DNA of 27,948 nucleotides from NCBI GenBank assembly GCA_017620055.1, contig JAFZRD010000090.1, positions 1 through 27,948 on the forward strand, written 5' to 3'. Positions 8,925-16,209 of the stretch are shown piece by piece. The DNA comes from Lachnospiraceae bacterium. GTDB lineage: Bacteria > Bacillota_A > Clostridia > Lachnospirales > Lachnospiraceae. The notes below the pieces were generated by a model. It was not told where the DNA came from. It did no database searches and was given only the letters and a program-made list of their open reading frames with translations. Position 1 is the stretch's first letter, and each line of letters begins with the position of its first letter. The position numbers and the translations under genes are program-made.

Positions 8925-9725
8925 CTATCTTTTCTTGTTGTAGTTCGCGTACAGATTCACGTTATCGGCATGTATACCGTTCGATTCGTCATACCTGACT
9001 CCGTCTTTGTAATAGAAATCATCGAATCTCTGTCCTTTATGGTGAGGATGCTCTATCATTGCCTCCTCGCCGTCCCTTACCCAGACGGTATCGATCCACT
9101 CTCTGTCGTAATTGTCGTAGAATGATACTTTGTGCTTCTCATAGTACCATGCTCTTATCGCACGGTCTTCGGTAACGTTCGTCCAGTCGCCTTCCCATCC
9201 GACAAAATCATAACCTTCGATGCACGGTGCATCGGGAAGAGGTGCCGATCCGCCGTAAGGAACTATATCGGTCTTCCAGTATTCACCGTTCCATCCGTTA
9301 TACCAGTGAACAGCACATGTGACACCCGGCTGACCCTTCGGCATGTTAAGATCTTTCCACCATTCGGGCCACGGTGCGGATTTGTTGTTATTGACCTTGA
9401 ACCTGTAATCCGTTGTATATGAAGCCGCCCTGTAATTATCTGGGCCCGTTACGTTATAAGTATCTTTGTTATATGCTCCGAGGATCACACGGTCTTCAGT
9501 AACATTGGCAGCACTACCGGTCCAGTTCACAAACGTGTATCCGGGTACATAAGTATCGGTAGGTACCGGAGCGTTCTGGCCGTGCTTTACCTTGTATGTT
9601 ACAGTCTTCTCGCCGTAAACGTATGTGACGTTATGAGTCTTGGCGAGCACGGGACTTGCGTAAACAAGCGCTATCGCAACGAATAACGCCCCTGCCGACA
9701 ATACTCTCTTTACTGTTCCCTTCAT
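8925..9725 (-). CDS. Small secreted protein with InlB/Flg_new-like repeats
   Basis: The 266-residue product starts with a classical Sec signal peptide: Lys/Arg at 2-7, a hydrophobic stretch of about 10-24, and a VLA-KT cleavage site after residue 28. The mature part has repeat modules of the Listeria-Bacteroides (InlB B-repeat, Flg_new) type. Module 1 is about 30-88, with GYTFVNWTGSAANVTEDRVI. Module 2 is about 133-197, with GYDFVGWEGDWTNVTEDRAI. A more divergent third is about 198-263. A Trp-rich linker (WPEWW, 119-123) separates the first two. There is no LPxTG, no transmembrane tail and no recognised wall-binding domain, so it is probably released or held by other surface contacts. The ATG at 9725 has AAAGGGG at 8-nt spacing; an upstream in-frame GTG (9746) is rejected. 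Function unknown; such repeats usually occur in adhesins. Confidence 0.8.
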   Translation of the reverse strand: MKGTVKRVLSAGALFVAIALVYASPVLAKTHNVTYVYGEKTVTYKVKHGQNAPVPTDTYVPGYTFVNWTGSAANVTEDRVILGAYNKDTYNVTGPDNYRAASYTTDYRFKVNNNKSAPWPEWWKDLNMPKGQPGVTCAVHWYNGWNGEYWKTDIVPYGGSAPLPDAPCIEGYDFVGWEGDWTNVTEDRAIRAWYYEKHKVSFYDNYDREWIDTVWVRDGEEAMIEHPHHKGQRFDDFYYKDGVRYDESNGIHADNVNLYANYNKKR

Positions 9726-9744
9726 AAAGATTACCCCTTTCCTC

Positions 9745-9764
9745 ACGAAATCAAAACTTTTCGT
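9745..9764 (-). other. Small leader hairpin before the repeat-protein ribosome binding site
   Basis: ACGAAA and TTTCGT form a 6-bp perfect stem with an 8-base loop inside the predicted 5' UTR, directly upstream of the GGAAAGGGG ribosome binding region. It could stabilise the mRNA 5' end; chance occurrence in A/T-rich leader sequence is also possible. Confidence 0.3.
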
Positions 9765-9777
9765 CAGATACGTTTAG

Positions 9778-9806
9778 ATTATACTAGTTTACATAAATAA
9801 TTACAA
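9778..9806 (-). promoter_or_regulatory. Sigma-A-type promoter of the secreted repeat protein gene
   Basis: On the minus strand TTGTAA (9806-9801) and a perfect TATAAT (9783-9778) are separated by exactly 17 bp. Transcription would start near 9771, giving a leader of about 45 nt with a strong ribosome binding site. The gene therefore forms its own transcription unit. Confidence 0.85.
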
Positions 9807-9807
9807 T

Positions 9808-9833
9808 ATGCTTTTTGAAATTTTCAAAAGCAT
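9808..9833 (-). terminator. A/T-rich inverted repeat at the end of the his operon
   Basis: ATGCTTTT and AAAAGCAT pair over 8 bp, with a further GAAA/TTTC section beyond a one-base bulge. It starts 11 bp after the hisIE stop, a position expected of an intrinsic terminator. On the minus strand the following bases (ATTGTAATTATTT) are only moderately U-rich, while on the plus strand the repeat is followed by TTTTT. Because the -35 box of the next promoter begins 1 bp away, an operator role is an alternative. Confidence 0.5.
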
Positions 9834-9844
9834 TTTTCGATCTG

Positions 9845-11110
9845 TCAGCGGTTTGCGAGTTCTTCGGTCACGTCTTCCCACGACAGCCCCTTTACAGCCA
9901 TAAGTACCATTATATGATACAGAAGATCGGCTATCTCGTATTTACTCTCTTCGGCCTCGGGATTCTTGGCAGCGATGACTATCTCCGTTGCCTCCTCTCC
10001 TACCTTCTTGAGTATCTTATCGATGCCTTTGTCAAACAGGTAGTTCGTATAAGAGCCTTCCTTGGGGTTCTCCTTCCTGTCGAGTATGACAGACATCACA
10101 TCATTAAGTACCGTCATCGGATTCGAATCCTCGACATCCTTCCTGATTATCTCATTGAAAAAGCATGAGTACTCGCCCGTATGGCATGCGTTTCCTATCT
10201 GTACGACCCCCGCAAGAAGTGTGTCGGCATCACAGTCACACGAAAGTGTTCTGACATATTGGTAATGACCGCTCGTATCACCCTTTTTCCACAGACAGTT
10301 TCTTGAGCGCGAATGATAATACATTATGCCCTCACTTACCGTATGTTCGTATGCTTCACGGTCCATATAGGCAAGCATAAGTACTTCACCGGTCACGCAG
10401 TCCTTCGTGATAACGGGTATCAGCCCGGAAGAATCGCATTTAAGATCTTCCCATTTCATTGAAGGTTTAAACGTATTAACTGCAACGCCCTTTTCTTCGA
10501 GTTCTTTTTTTAGAGCGAAGAATACGGGGCCTTTTGTATTCACGACGTCCCCTGAAATGCCGTATACTCCTTCGACTTTCAGTATCTCATCGACAGGGAT
10601 ATCATCGTTTATGACGGGGATGAGCGGTATATCATCGGATATTCCGGGAAAAGGTTTACCGAGAAGTATGGCACCCGAAGTGTTCTCACGGATAAGTTTC
10701 AGATTATCGAGTATCTGCTCCGGTGAGTCCGCACATACATATGTCTTCTTCTTCGAAAATCGTTTGCCCGCTTCCTCGATCAGATCGATATTTGACTGCT
10801 TTGCCATGTTAAGTGCGACCTTTTTGCAGCCTGCATACAGAAGCTTCTTAACATCTTCGAGACGGTTAACGTTACCTGCGGCATAAACATCTGTCGCGAT
10901 ATTTGATGTTACCTTCCTTATCGTAAGCAACGCCTCTTCATGCTCTTCATCTCCTTCCGACAGATCAAACAGGAGTATCGCATCGGCACCGCCGACGGAA
11001 AGCGATACACAGTATGAAACGGGATCGTCGGAAATCTTTGTTTTATCCCCGAACCCTTTTACAATGCAGTTGTTCTTCAGATATACACACGGTATGAGAA
11101 GTTTTTTCAT
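9845..11110 (-). CDS. hisIE: HisIE with an added degenerate HisA/HisF-like N-terminal domain
   Basis: The last 200 residues are a standard HisIE: phosphoribosyl-AMP cyclohydrolase (about 218-320) and phosphoribosyl-ATP pyrophosphatase (about 333-421), steps 3 and 2 of histidine synthesis. HisI is marked by WKKGDTSGHYQ, by CDCDAD (291-296) with metal-binding Asp and Cys residues, and by NACHTG and SCFF. HisE is marked by KKVGEEATEIVIAAKN and EIADLLYHIMVLM. In front lies an extra domain (about 1-212) resembling the HisA/HisF barrel: LLIPCVYLKNNCIVKGF, GGADAILLFDL, RLEDVKKLLYAGCKKVALN. The first catalytic Asp of HisF/HisA (CLDVKDG in typical members) is Tyr10 here, and the second half is short, so this domain is probably not a catalyst. 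The ATG at 11110 overlaps the hisB stop (TGATG), with AAGGA 8 nt upstream. Confidence 0.93.
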   Translation of the reverse strand: MKKLLIPCVYLKNNCIVKGFGDKTKISDDPVSYCVSLSVGGADAILLFDLSEGDEEHEEALLTIRKVTSNIATDVYAAGNVNRLEDVKKLLYAGCKKVALNMAKQSNIDLIEEAGKRFSKKKTYVCADSPEQILDNLKLIRENTSGAILLGKPFPGISDDIPLIPVINDDIPVDEILKVEGVYGISGDVVNTKGPVFFALKKELEEKGVAVNTFKPSMKWEDLKCDSSGLIPVITKDCVTGEVLMLAYMDREAYEHTVSEGIMYYHSRSRNCLWKKGDTSGHYQYVRTLSCDCDADTLLAGVVQIGNACHTGEYSCFFNEIIRKDVEDSNPMTVLNDVMSVILDRKENPKEGSYTNYLFDKGIDKILKKVGEEATEIVIAAKNPEAEESKYEIADLLYHIMVLMAVKGLSWEDVTEELANR

Positions 11111-11715
11111 CAAAGTGTTCCTTTCGTTGAGAGAACATCGGTTATCCTCTGATCGACGGTCGTTGCCTCGTCAAGTGACCTTGCAAAGCTCTTGAACATC
11201 GCTTCGCAAATATGGTGGGAATTGCTTCCCGCCAGAACCTTTATATGCAGATTCATTCCCGCGGACCAACTGACTGCCTGGAAGAATTCCTTAACAAGTT
11301 CGGTATCAAGGTATCCGATCCTCTCCGTGGGAAATGTCGCATCGTATTCAAAATACGGTCTTCCGCAAAGATCAACGGCAGTAAGGACAAGCGCGTCATC
11401 CATCGGAAGGATCATCGATCCGTACCTTTTGATCCCTGCTTTGTCACCGACAGCCTCTTTAATGGCCTGTCCCAAAACTATTCCGCAGTCTTCGACCGAA
11501 TGATGCCCGTCCACGAGAAGATCCCCTTCGCATGTCAGATCAAGATCAAAGAAACCGTGCTTTGCAAAGCTTTGAAGCATGTGATCGAAAAACCCTATTC
11601 CGGAATCGATCTTGTACGATCCCGTCCCGTCAATACACAGCCTTGCGGATATGTCGGTCTCGCCTGTTTTTCTCTTTATCTCGCCTATCCTCTCGCTTAG
11701 TATCTTTTTAGCCAT
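11110..11715 (-). CDS. hisB: Imidazoleglycerol-phosphate dehydratase HisB
   Basis: HisB removes water from imidazole glycerol phosphate to give imidazole acetol phosphate, step 7 of histidine synthesis (step 6 in some counts). The 201-residue monofunctional form shows all manganese-binding signatures: FFDHML, DGHHSVEDCGI and NSHHICEA. There is no fused histidinol-phosphate phosphatase domain. The ATG at 11715 follows the hisD stop by one base and is served by AAAGGAG. The stop overlaps the next start. Confidence 0.97.
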   Translation of the reverse strand: MAKKILSERIGEIKRKTGETDISARLCIDGTGSYKIDSGIGFFDHMLQSFAKHGFFDLDLTCEGDLLVDGHHSVEDCGIVLGQAIKEAVGDKAGIKRYGSMILPMDDALVLTAVDLCGRPYFEYDATFPTERIGYLDTELVKEFFQAVSWSAGMNLHIKVLAGSNSHHICEAMFKSFARSLDEATTVDQRITDVLSTKGTL

Positions 11716-11716
11716 T

Positions 11717-13018
11717 TCACAACACTCCTTTACCGAATCTGACGCCTATCGAGTTGGCGTGAGCACCAAGTCCCTCTGCGTTAGCAAATCGCATAATGTC
11801 ATCACATGATCTTTCAAGAGCTTCCTTTGAGTATCCGATGATGCTCGTTCTCTTAATGAAAGCATCAACCCCGAGCGGTGAGAAAAATCTTGCGGTCCCG
11901 TTCGTCGGAAGAACATGATTGGGGCCCGCATAATAATCCCCGAGAGGTTCGGATGAATATGCCCCGAGGAATATCGCACCAGCATTGACAACCTTTGTCA
12001 TATCCGCATAAGGATCTTTTGTAATTATCTCAACGTGTTCGCTCGCTATCCTGTTGGCGGCTTCAAATACCATATCCATATCGGACGCGGTAAGTATATA
12101 ACCGTAATTATCGAGCGATTTTTTTATTATCTCGGATCTGTCAAGTTTTTGAACGAATCTGTCAACCCATTCCGACACTTCCGATGCCAGTTTGTTGCTG
12201 TTCGTGATCAGTATAGCGCTTGCCATTTCGTCATGTTCTGCCTGTGACAGAAGATCTGCCGCAACGTATTTGGGATCGGCACTCTCGTCGGCTATAACAA
12301 GTATCTCACTCGGACCCGCGACCGAATCTATCGAAACATGACCGAATACGGCCTTTTTGGCAAGTGCGACATATATATTACCCGGTCCGACTATCTTATC
12401 GACCTTGGGCAGAGTGTCCGTACCGAATGCCATTGCCGCCACAGCCTGGGCTCCGCCGACTTTGTATATCTCATCGATACCGGTGATCTTTGCGGCAACA
12501 AGTGTACAGGGAGCAACTTTTCCGTCGGCACCGGCAGGTGTGAACATCACTATACGTGATACTCCGGCGACCTGTGCCGGTATGATGCACATAAGAGTTG
12601 ATGAGGGATATGCGGCTTTTCCGCCGGGAACATATACACCCGCACATCCGACCGGAGTGATCTTCTGCCCGAGTATCGTTCCGTCCTCTTTTGTGTCGAA
12701 CCAGCTGTTCTGAAGCTGTTTTTCGTGATATGAGCGGATGTTTGCGGCACTTTTCTTCATTACCTCAATGAGCTCTTTGTCAAACGATCCGTATGCCTCA
12801 TCGATCTCTTCTTTTGTTACGCGTACATTCGCGGCTGAAATATCCCATTTGTCAAAGCGTTTTGTGTAATCGAAGACCGCCTCATCTCCCCGGCTTCTTA
12901 CATCACTTATTATCGCAGAGACCGTATTCTCATATTCCCTGTACTGATCGGGATTACGTTTCAGAAGGCTCTCAAGTATATCCTTTATCGTATCTTCGGT
13001 AAGTGTAACTTTTCTCAT
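11717..13018 (-). CDS. hisD: Histidinol dehydrogenase HisD
   Basis: HisD oxidises L-histidinol to L-histidine in two NAD-dependent steps, the last of the pathway. At 433 residues it has normal length. The zinc ligands are Gln259 and His262 (SQAEHD), Asp361 (LGDYY) and His420 (GLGAHAN). The general acid/base pair is Glu327-His328 (SEHVEI). The positions match the E. coli enzyme within one residue. The segment GGAQAVAAMAFGT is the usual cofactor-region signature. The ATG at 13018 overlaps the HisZG stop by 4 bp (ATGA), with GGGAGG close upstream. Confidence 0.97.
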   Translation of the reverse strand: MRKVTLTEDTIKDILESLLKRNPDQYREYENTVSAIISDVRSRGDEAVFDYTKRFDKWDISAANVRVTKEEIDEAYGSFDKELIEVMKKSAANIRSYHEKQLQNSWFDTKEDGTILGQKITPVGCAGVYVPGGKAAYPSSTLMCIIPAQVAGVSRIVMFTPAGADGKVAPCTLVAAKITGIDEIYKVGGAQAVAAMAFGTDTLPKVDKIVGPGNIYVALAKKAVFGHVSIDSVAGPSEILVIADESADPKYVAADLLSQAEHDEMASAILITNSNKLASEVSEWVDRFVQKLDRSEIIKKSLDNYGYILTASDMDMVFEAANRIASEHVEIITKDPYADMTKVVNAGAIFLGAYSSEPLGDYYAGPNHVLPTNGTARFFSPLGVDAFIKRTSIIGYSKEALERSCDDIMRFANAEGLGAHANSIGVRFGKGVL

Positions 13019-14649
13019 AATTCCTCCCTGATCTTCTCCATGATACCGTTTATCCGTTTGGAATGAAGTCTCATGGATACCGGATTGACGACCATTCTCG
13101 CGGAAAGATCACATATCTCCTCGAGTATCACCAGTCCGTTCTCGCGAAGTGTCGATCCGGTCTCGACTATATCAACGATACAGTCGGACAGTCCGACTAT
13201 CGGTGCGAGTTCAATACTGCCGTTAAGCTTTATGATATCGACACTCTGATGTTTGACGTCATTGAAATAGGTCTTGGCGATCCGCGGGTATTTTGTCGCT
13301 ATCTTGATCATGTCGCGAGTCTTTAAAAGCTTTCCGGCACTCTCGGGTCCGCAAACGCACATTCTGCACTTTCCGAATCCGAGGTCGAGTACTTCAAGTA
13401 TCTTACGGTTCTCCTCGGCTATCGTATCTTTTCCGACGACACCTATATCCGCAACACCGTGTTCAACATATGTCGGAACATCAGGTCCCTTTGCGAGGAA
13501 AAATCGGAGCTTTAACTCTTCGTTGACGAATATGAGCTTTCGCGTATCCTTATCCTTCATTTCCTCACATGTTATCCCGGTCTTCTCGAGAAGAGCAAGA
13601 GTCTTATCGGCAAGTCTTCCCTTGGTAAGGGCAAATGTCAGGTATTTGCCGCACGGGTTGTCACTGCTGTCTTTTTTGGAAAGTGCGACAAGAAGTTCGT
13701 CAAGAGATATGCCGAATCCGATCGCAGGCGTATCCTTGCCGAATTCCCTGACAAGATTATCATACCTTCCGCCTTTCATAACGGCATCTCCGAAGCCGAA
13801 AGTATATGCCCTGAACAGTACACCAGTGTAATAATCATATTTGTTCAGGAGACCCAGATCTATGGAGATATAATCTGAACTGCCTTCTTTTTCAAGTATC
13901 TTTGTGATCTCGATCAGCCTGTCGATGGCATCAATGCTTTGTCTGTTCGTTATGCGCCGCTTCAGTTCGCAAAGGGATGCGGCGGTGTTATATTCATCCG
14001 AGATGTGAACGATCAGTTCGATAAGGTCATCCGCAACATGAAACTCTTCCAGGAGTTGTCTTGCCTTGTGATAGTTCCCGGATGATATAAGCTCACGAAG
14101 GGTCATCTCGTCGGTGTCCCTGATCCCGAGCTCTTCAAAGAGACCCTTGAAGAAATTGCCGTTCCCGACCGAAACGACAAACTCTTCAAATCCGGCTGCT
14201 TTCATACACTTTATGACAAGACTGATCATTGATGCATCGGCATCGGCGCTTCCGTCATTATACAGCTCGGCCCCGATCTGAGTGCTCTCCTTGAGCCGTC
14301 CGTTCAGATCACTTCCGTTTACGAAAGTATTGCCGGAATAACAAAGACCGACAGGCCGGCTTTCCTCAAAATACAGTTTGGAAAATGCCCTTGCCATGGC
14401 CGGCGTAAAGTCCGGACGAAGGACAAGTGTATTTCCCTCCTTGTCATAGAACTTGTACAGTTCTCTTGAGGGCGTAAGTCCGATATTATCGGCAAACACA
14501 TCGAAGTATTCTATCGAAGGTGTCTGCATGAGTAAAAACCCGGCGTCTTTCATGACAGCGAGCAGGCGATCTTCTATATCGAGTTTTCTTGACAGTTCGG
14601 AGGGCGTTATATCCCTGACACCTTCCGGTGTGTGCATTACTTTGTTCAT
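13015..14649 (-). CDS. hisZG: HisZ-HisG fusion: ATP phosphoribosyltransferase with joined regulatory subunit
   Basis: Residues 1 to about 327 are HisZ, the HisRS-like regulatory subunit without an anticodon-binding domain (LRPDFTPAMAR, STQIGAELY, KYDYYTGVLFRAY, MKGGRYDNLV). After a short linker near residues 326-334, residues 335-544 form the short-form HisG catalyst (FALTKGRLADKT, GVADIGVVGKDTI). HisG includes the PRPP loop DIVETGSTLRENGL. The enzyme joins ATP and PRPP in the first, feedback-controlled step of histidine synthesis. Short HisG normally needs a separate HisZ in a hetero-octamer; here both are one 544-residue chain with no stop or restart codon pair visible between them. The gene is first in the operon. 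The ATG at 14649 has GGAG 5-6 nt upstream. Confidence 0.94.
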   Translation of the reverse strand: MNKVMHTPEGVRDITPSELSRKLDIEDRLLAVMKDAGFLLMQTPSIEYFDVFADNIGLTPSRELYKFYDKEGNTLVLRPDFTPAMARAFSKLYFEESRPVGLCYSGNTFVNGSDLNGRLKESTQIGAELYNDGSADADASMISLVIKCMKAAGFEEFVVSVGNGNFFKGLFEELGIRDTDEMTLRELISSGNYHKARQLLEEFHVADDLIELIVHISDEYNTAASLCELKRRITNRQSIDAIDRLIEITKILEKEGSSDYISIDLGLLNKYDYYTGVLFRAYTFGFGDAVMKGGRYDNLVREFGKDTPAIGFGISLDELLVALSKKDSSDNPCGKYLTFALTKGRLADKTLALLEKTGITCEEMKDKDTRKLIFVNEELKLRFFLAKGPDVPTYVEHGVADIGVVGKDTIAEENRKILEVLDLGFGKCRMCVCGPESAGKLLKTRDMIKIATKYPRIAKTYFNDVKHQSVDIIKLNGSIELAPIVGLSDCIVDIVETGSTLRENGLVILEEICDLSARMVVNPVSMRLHSKRINGIMEKIREEL

Positions 14650-14673
14650 AGTCTCTCCACTTTATTGCGTTAA

Positions 14674-14696
14674 ATTGCTAATTCGCTAATTCGCTA
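14674..14696 (-). repeat. Tandem 8-bp repeats in the his leader, candidate operator
   Basis: On the plus strand ATTGCTA, ATTCGCTA and ATTCGCTA follow one another directly. Read on the minus strand they form TAGCGAATTAGCGAATTAGC, two overlapping near-palindromes centred on AATT. They lie between the his promoter and the hisZG start, within the predicted leader. A further AGCGAA at 14708-14713 is in inverted orientation to TTCGCT (14690-14695). The spacing suggests binding of a dimeric regulator; none is encoded in this window. Confidence 0.5.
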
Positions 14697-14713
14697 CCTT
14701 GTTATCAAGCGAA

Positions 14714-14743
14714 ATTATAATGTAATCTTCATCTCAATGTCAA
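14714..14743 (-). promoter_or_regulatory. Consensus promoter of the histidine operon
   Basis: A perfect TTGACA (14743-14738) and a perfect TATAAT (14719-14714) lie 18 bp apart on the minus strand. The -35 box lies inside the last codons of recU. Transcription would begin near 14707, giving a leader of roughly 57 nt. No terminator separates recU from this point, so read-through from the upstream operon is also possible. The leader is too short for a T-box. Confidence 0.88.
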
Positions 14744-15259
14744 ATCTTTTTTTACACCGTCAAGATACGGAACAAATATACCGTTGTGCGGTACAAGGTC
14801 AAAACCATCCTCAAGTTCTTCGAGCCTGAAGCTCTTCCTGCCGCCGCCGGTCATGCGTTCCCAGAACTTCTCTATCATGGCAAATCTCAGATAACAGAAT
14901 CTGTCCAGATGCGCGTAATACAACACTATAAAGCTCACCCCGCCCTGCTTTTCGAATTCACGCATGAACTCGACCTGATGCTCGTGAATGTTTGCAAGCG
15001 CAAAAGTATCGGCGGAGCATTCCTTCGCATCGAAACACAGCGGAATTCCCTGAACCGCCCCTATATAATCGACCGTACTTTTCTTGTCAAAATAAGCGAG
15101 AGTGATCTGGGAATGATCCTCATTCATCTTTATCGGAGTGATAGGCGTCGGTATCTTCTGAACAAGGCAAAGACCATGTTCCCTGTACAGTTCGTTCGTT
15201 CTGTTTATGAGATCCTCGAGAGTCGAACCCCGAAGTCCCCTTGAATTCCATGTTGACAT
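14729..15259 (-). CDS. recU: Holliday junction resolvase RecU
   Basis: RecU cuts four-way DNA junctions in Firmicutes during recombination and chromosome segregation. The 176-residue protein has the family's N-terminus (NSRGLRGSTLEDLINRTN) and the PD-(D/E)xK core. Asp64 is in STVDYIG, Asp77 and Lys79 are in CFDAKE (B. subtilis has FEAKE, so Glu is replaced by Asp), and Gln95 is in HEHQ. The fold-specific segments FALANIHEHQ and SFIVLYY are present. recU often sits beside ponA in bacilli; here it ends a cluster of RNA-modification genes. The ATG at 15259 overlaps the previous stop (TGATG) and has AAGGTG 5 nt upstream; the TTG one codon earlier is not preferred. Confidence 0.93.
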   Translation of the reverse strand: MSTWNSRGLRGSTLEDLINRTNELYREHGLCLVQKIPTPITPIKMNEDHSQITLAYFDKKSTVDYIGAVQGIPLCFDAKECSADTFALANIHEHQVEFMREFEKQGGVSFIVLYYAHLDRFCYLRFAMIEKFWERMTGGGRKSFRLEELEDGFDLVPHNGIFVPYLDGVKKDLTLR

Positions 15260-16209
15260 CAAATCACCTTATCAAATATTGCGGGAACCCCGGTTTCTAT
15301 CGTTCTTCCCGCAAGAGATACGAGCGGAAAATCAACCGGTACGGTCAGTCTGTTGCAGATAAGCATCTGTGATCTGATACCGTATTTCTTCCTGTATTCT
15401 TCGTTTACGATCCTGTCTCCGTATTTGGGATCGCCGAGTATCGGATGACCTATGTGAGCAAGATGCGCCCTGATCTGATGCGTCTTGCCGGTAATGAGTC
15501 TGATCTCACAATATGTCAGTGTTTCATTTCCCGATATCCTCTTTATGACCGTTTGGATCTTATCACCGGCGCCTTCATCGTCTGACACGGTAACGGTGTT
15601 GGTCTTGGGATCTTTTGATATACGTCCCCGGATCTCTCTGTCTTCCACTTTTCCAAGTGCTATGCATCGGTAGTACTTGCCAAACGAATGATCCCTGAAC
15701 GCATTTGAAAGAGCCCTTGCACCCCTGTATGTTTTGGCAAATGTAACGAGTCCGGAAGTATTCCTGTCCAGTCTGTTACATACCGAAGGTGTGAATGAAG
15801 CGTTTTCGGTAACGCCCTCCGGGAGGCCTTTTCTGACATATGACAGACATATCTCATTAAGCGATATATCCGATGCAGATGATCGCTGCGTCAACATTCC
15901 CGAAGGTTTGTCTACAATGAGAACATCTTCATCCTCGTAGATAACAGGCGGCATCATTCCGGAAAGATCATCTGTATCCTCACGGGCAGGCCCGGAAAAC
16001 TTATCGAAAGTCTCGTCTGAAAGATATATCCGTACGACATCACCCCTGCGTATCTGTTCCGCTCCGCCTGCTTTTGCGCCGTTAAGCACTATGTTCTTTT
16101 TGCGAAGCATTTTGTAGACAAACGAAGAACCGGCATTTTTCAATATGTTCATCACGAACTTATCCAGCCTTCTTCCTTCATCGCTTTCGGATATAACAAA
16201 CTCTTTCAT
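15259..16209 (-). CDS. RluA/RluD-family 23S rRNA (or tRNA) pseudouridine synthase
   Basis: The enzyme converts uridine to pseudouridine in structured RNA. It has 316 residues: an S4 RNA-binding domain (about 1-65; EGRRLDKFVMNIL...VLNG) and the RluA-type catalytic domain with NRLDRNTSGL, whose Asp148 is the nucleophile. TGKTHQIRAHLAHIGHPILGDPKYG is split in the usual way across the C-terminal half. RluC- and RluD-type members cannot be told apart from sequence by eye, so no symbol is given. The ATG at 16209 overlaps the upstream stop (ATGA); the ribosome binding site GCGGTG is weak, consistent with coupling. Confidence 0.92.
   Translation of the reverse strand: MKEFVISESDEGRRLDKFVMNILKNAGSSFVYKMLRKKNIVLNGAKAGGAEQIRRGDVVRIYLSDETFDKFSGPAREDTDDLSGMMPPVIYEDEDVLIVDKPSGMLTQRSSASDISLNEICLSYVRKGLPEGVTENASFTPSVCNRLDRNTSGLVTFAKTYRGARALSNAFRDHSFGKYYRCIALGKVEDREIRGRISKDPKTNTVTVSDDEGAGDKIQTVIKRISGNETLTYCEIRLITGKTHQIRAHLAHIGHPILGDPKYGDRIVNEEYRKKYGIRSQMLICNRLTVPVDFPLVSLAGRTIETGVPAIFDKVI

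Noticed and set aside
8925..9725. Sortase-anchored adhesin or S-layer protein
   Set aside because: No LPxTG-type motif, hydrophobic tail, SLH or other wall-binding repeat is present at the C-terminus.
9745..9746. GTG start for the secreted repeat protein (seven residues longer)
   Set aside because: It would place MRKGVIF before the signal peptide and use up the strong AAAGGGG site that fits the ATG at 9725.
13620..13690. HisZ-HisG junction as a frameshift or misassembly
   Set aside because: The frame is open across the junction and both flanking domains are complete with normal lengths, so a true fusion is the simpler reading.
13274..13831. 185-codon plus-strand open frame opposite hisZG
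   Set aside because: Ser/Pro/Arg-rich shadow composition, antisense to clear HisZ and HisG motifs, no start signals.
14650..14728. T-box or attenuator in the his leader
   Set aside because: Only about 60 nt separate the promoter from hisZG, with no specifier loop, T-box sequence, terminator or His-codon run.
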